A stretch of 64,000 bases of DNA from NCBI GenBank assembly GCA_021613535.1, contig CP075494.1, positions 7,688,001 to 7,752,000 of the forward strand, written 5' to 3'. Source of the DNA: Adineta vaga (lineage: Eukaryota; Rotifera). Positions 62,101 to 64,000 of the stretch are shown here, in pieces. Under the pieces are notes generated by a model, which did not search any database, was not told the DNA's origin, and saw nothing but the letters and a program-made list of their open reading frames with translations. Position numbers and translations under genes: made by a program. The first letter of the stretch is position 1; each line of letters starts with the position of its first letter.

Positions 62101-62660
62101 TTTTCATGCTCATCCATGGACGGTGGGAGTGGAATTGATTCAACTAGAAGGAATATCTTTACAGAAAATAGAGCGACATAGATTTACACTTACTTTCTTC
62201 ACCTCTCAATTGTTGAATTGCTAACATTTTCAAATAGTTTGTTCGTATTTTACTCTTTGCTTCTTTTGCTTTATTCGCAGCTACATCTCGTCGTTGTTTT
62301 CGTTCAGCCTAGAAAATGTCATGATCATCATATTTTCAGATGAATATACTTCTTACCAATGTTCGTCGTTTTAATTCTGGTACTCCACCATCGAATATAA
62401 AGATAGGTTTTATTTTAAAATGTAATAATTTACATATACGATGTAATAAGAGAAGTATATGTGGATTTTGTCGATCACGCATACCTTTTGTTGCTTGATG
62501 AAGCCAAATACTGATATCTTTTGAAAGAGAATGATTGCAAAATCAGTTTATATTGTGGATGTATCTTACCAATAGCTAGAACTTTTCCTTCTAAACCTTT
62601 ATTCATATTTACCGGTCGACCGGTTGATTCAATTAATTGCCAAAAATTTTGAACTCCCAT
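59129..62660 (-). CDS. ERCC5: XPG/ERCC5 structure-specific endonuclease
   Basis: ATG at 62660 to TGA at 59129, in many exons. The N-domain starts [17 protein letters not shown] and has catalytic Asp in [19 protein letters not shown] and in [16 protein letters not shown] long acidic spacer contains the XPG-typical [14 protein letters not shown] and SDDFSEYQM. The I-domain has [16 protein letters not shown] with the paired Glu, [13 protein letters not shown] with paired Asp, and [15 protein letters not shown], the helix-hairpin-helix region. The C-terminus has a PIP box QSRIDSFF and a basic tail. XPG makes the 3' incision in nucleotide excision repair and stabilises the TFIIH complex. All metal-binding residues I could check are present. 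Spacer length is shorter than in vertebrates. Confidence 0.94.
61956..61985. repeat. (ATC)n run inside the XPG gene
   Basis: ATC trinucleotide run that, on the coding (minus) strand, falls in the acidic spacer and reads as Asp codons next to an exon boundary. Confidence 0.8.
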
Positions 62661-62886
62661 TCTACTTCTATAAAATCAAGAAAAAATTTCGTTTGTTTTT
62701 TTCATTGGAAAAAGAAAAGAAGATTACATAGACGCAAAAAATTGTCGTTTATCTTTTCTCATACAAAGAATGAAAAAAAAATGAAATAGAAATACAATCA
62801 ATTGAAGAAAGATTTATTTATACAATTGAAGAAAATTGAACAAATACTATCTATTTATAGTATAAATTTTTTTATTTTTGGCAAAA

Positions 62887-64000
62887 TTAACTCAATTGAA
62901 GTTTAAATACACAATTTATATTTTGTTCGTCTTGTTCCGTTTTACCGATCGAACATAATTGCAAACAATCAACTGTTTGTTTTCCAAATGATTTCTCGTC
63001 GAATTCATTTCGATATATTGATGGAATTTTTCGTTTACATTTTAATAATGTGATATGAGGTATGAAATCATAATAATTACCAGCAAAAAATACATTTGTC
63101 AATTTTTGCTTTTGTTGTTGTTCGGAAAAACGTTCGACAATTAATGTACGTAAATGTTCTAAACGTTGATTAGTTTTACATTTAATATATAGAACCCGAT
63201 CATAGAATGTATCAATACCAGTAAATTCTAAACACATCGGTTCCGGATAGGAACAATGATAACGTATTTCTTCCTGTAGTTGTTTTAATACCGCACTACA
63301 TTGCTCAATCTGAGATGAAGATTCCACGTAAAAACGTTAGAATTGTCATATGAAGATGAATATTATCAGGAGAATTTGTACGAGCAGAGAAATATGAAGG
63401 ATAAGTCGAAAGTAAATGATCACGATATGAAATATAATGAGCAAGAATCATTGAATCTGTAATAGGTATTGAAAGATAATAATTTGGTTTGTATGTTCCA
63501 TCAGTTAAAGTTAAATATCGTGGTAAAGGAAAGGAAACTTCTCCATTTTCTACTGTATCATCATTAGGAGTTCTAATCAATAAAAGATATAAAAACAATC
63601 ATGAAAATAGTATTGAGAAACTCACAAAATAGCATGATTACTTTCCATTAAATTATCATGTCGTTCTATCACATCATAGATTGTTTCTTGACTGCCTGTT
63701 GAACCAAACATAAGATCCGTTCGAGTTTCTTTATCCCAGATAATTTCATTATTGTATTTAAAATATTGTATACGATGTTTTGGTATAGCAAGAATAGTCG
63801 AATGACGATCACTTACTGTTGATAGATCGACTTTAAAATCAAAATCATTAAATGCTTTTTCTTGTAAACCAAGAAAACGATCGATATAACCAACACGAAA
63901 ATAACGTTTATCAAGACGAACATCCCATTCAATCCGAGAAATGACATCTTCAGCTGTTTTCATTGAACTTTTCTTATTCGTTTCGGTCGAATTTTGTGTC
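62887..64000 (-). CDS. LENG9: LENG9-like protein: DUF504-type and 2H phosphoesterase domains (5' end possibly beyond window)
   Basis: Stop at 62887; the frame is open from ATG 63963 to the window edge, so the start may lie outside. The first domain (AEDVISRIEWDVRLDKRYFR, VGYIDRFLGLQEKAF, RTDLMFGSTGSQETIYDVI) matches the DUF504/MJ1267-like RNA-binding domain found in LENG9. The second is an AKAP7/2'-5' RNA ligase-like fold with the two H-x-T motifs of 2H phosphoesterases (HLHMTILTF and PHITLLK). A YYLSIPIT strand opens that domain. One intron lies at about 63566-63626. Between the HMT strand and the next helix the frame shifts by one base at an A5 run (63330-63334), which no intron explains. 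Expected activity is on cyclic or 2'-5' phosphodiesters, but the substrate is unknown. Confidence 0.82.

Noticed and set aside
1-64000. CRISPR arrays, insertion sequences, bacterial operons
   Set aside because: Spliced animal genes throughout; no direct-repeat/spacer array, transposase or terminal inverted repeats seen by eye.

Overview
The window reads as compact, AT-rich nuclear DNA of an invertebrate animal, most likely a bdelloid rotifer. The genes are clear animal orthologues cut by many 48-70 bp GT-AG introns. Spacers are 0.3-2.5 kb, and the left end carries a decayed TPR/ADP-ribosyltransferase-type gene of a kind that is abundant in bdelloid genomes. The taxonomic call is inference from style and content, not from a marker gene.

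Layout. 0-2.2 kb: pseudogene with TPR and putative ART segments, then a possible second coding relic and a simple-repeat-rich spacer. 4.7-6.8 kb (+): HMBOX1-type homeobox gene. 7.6-12.1 kb (-): ANKFY1/Rabankyrin-5 (BTB, ankyrin, FYVE) with one apparent frameshift. 12.5-13.7 kb (-): disordered protein. 15.0-16.6 kb (-): VAT1-type oxidoreductase. 18.3-20.5 kb (+): CCDC181. 22.3-25.8 kb (+): PLP enzyme of the class-V aminotransferase/cysteine desulfurase fold with a Gln-rich N-terminal extension. 26.9-27.7 kb (+): intronless sterol desaturase/fatty acid hydroxylase. 28.4-31.2 kb (+): plastin/fimbrin. 32.4-34.2 kb (+): unrecognised disordered protein. 34.4-35.4 kb (-): NAP1 histone chaperone with a 34-nt candidate intron. 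37.6-40.0 kb (+): LRR receptor-like membrane protein. 40.8-42.9 kb (-): nicotinic-type Cys-loop receptor subunit. 43.4-44.4 kb (-): protein with a putative myristoylation/palmitoylation N-terminus. 45.3-46.0 kb (-): Bcl-2 family protein. 46.4-47.4 kb (+): type II membrane protein with a Cys-rich ectodomain. 48.6-50.4 kb (-): IMP dehydrogenase. 51.8-53.5 kb (+): adiponectin receptor-type PAQR protein. 54.1-57.6 kb (-): CSDE1/UNR. 58.6-59.0 kb (+): small single-pass membrane protein. 59.1-62.7 kb (-): XPG/ERCC5 endonuclease. 62.9-64.0 kb (-): LENG9-like protein with a DUF504-like and a 2H phosphoesterase domain, carrying one apparent frameshift and possibly running off the window.

The genes do not form an operon or a single pathway. 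They are separately transcribed housekeeping, signalling and cytoskeletal genes in mixed orientation. I saw no tRNA, rRNA, CRISPR array or intact transposon. For ten spliced genes, reading exon joins by eye gave coding lengths that are exact multiples of three, which supports those models: HMBOX1, the 12.5-kb gene, CCDC181, the desulfurase-like gene, the 32.4-kb gene, NAP1, the LRR gene, the 43.4-kb gene, Bcl-2 and the adiponectin receptor.

I found no clear undescribed multi-gene system. The best second looks are the ART/TPR relic, the Gln-rich PLP-enzyme architecture, the divergent nicotinic-type subunit with altered pore and ligand-loop residues, the intronless sterol-hydroxylase-like gene as a transfer candidate, and two single-base homopolymer frameshifts in otherwise intact genes.
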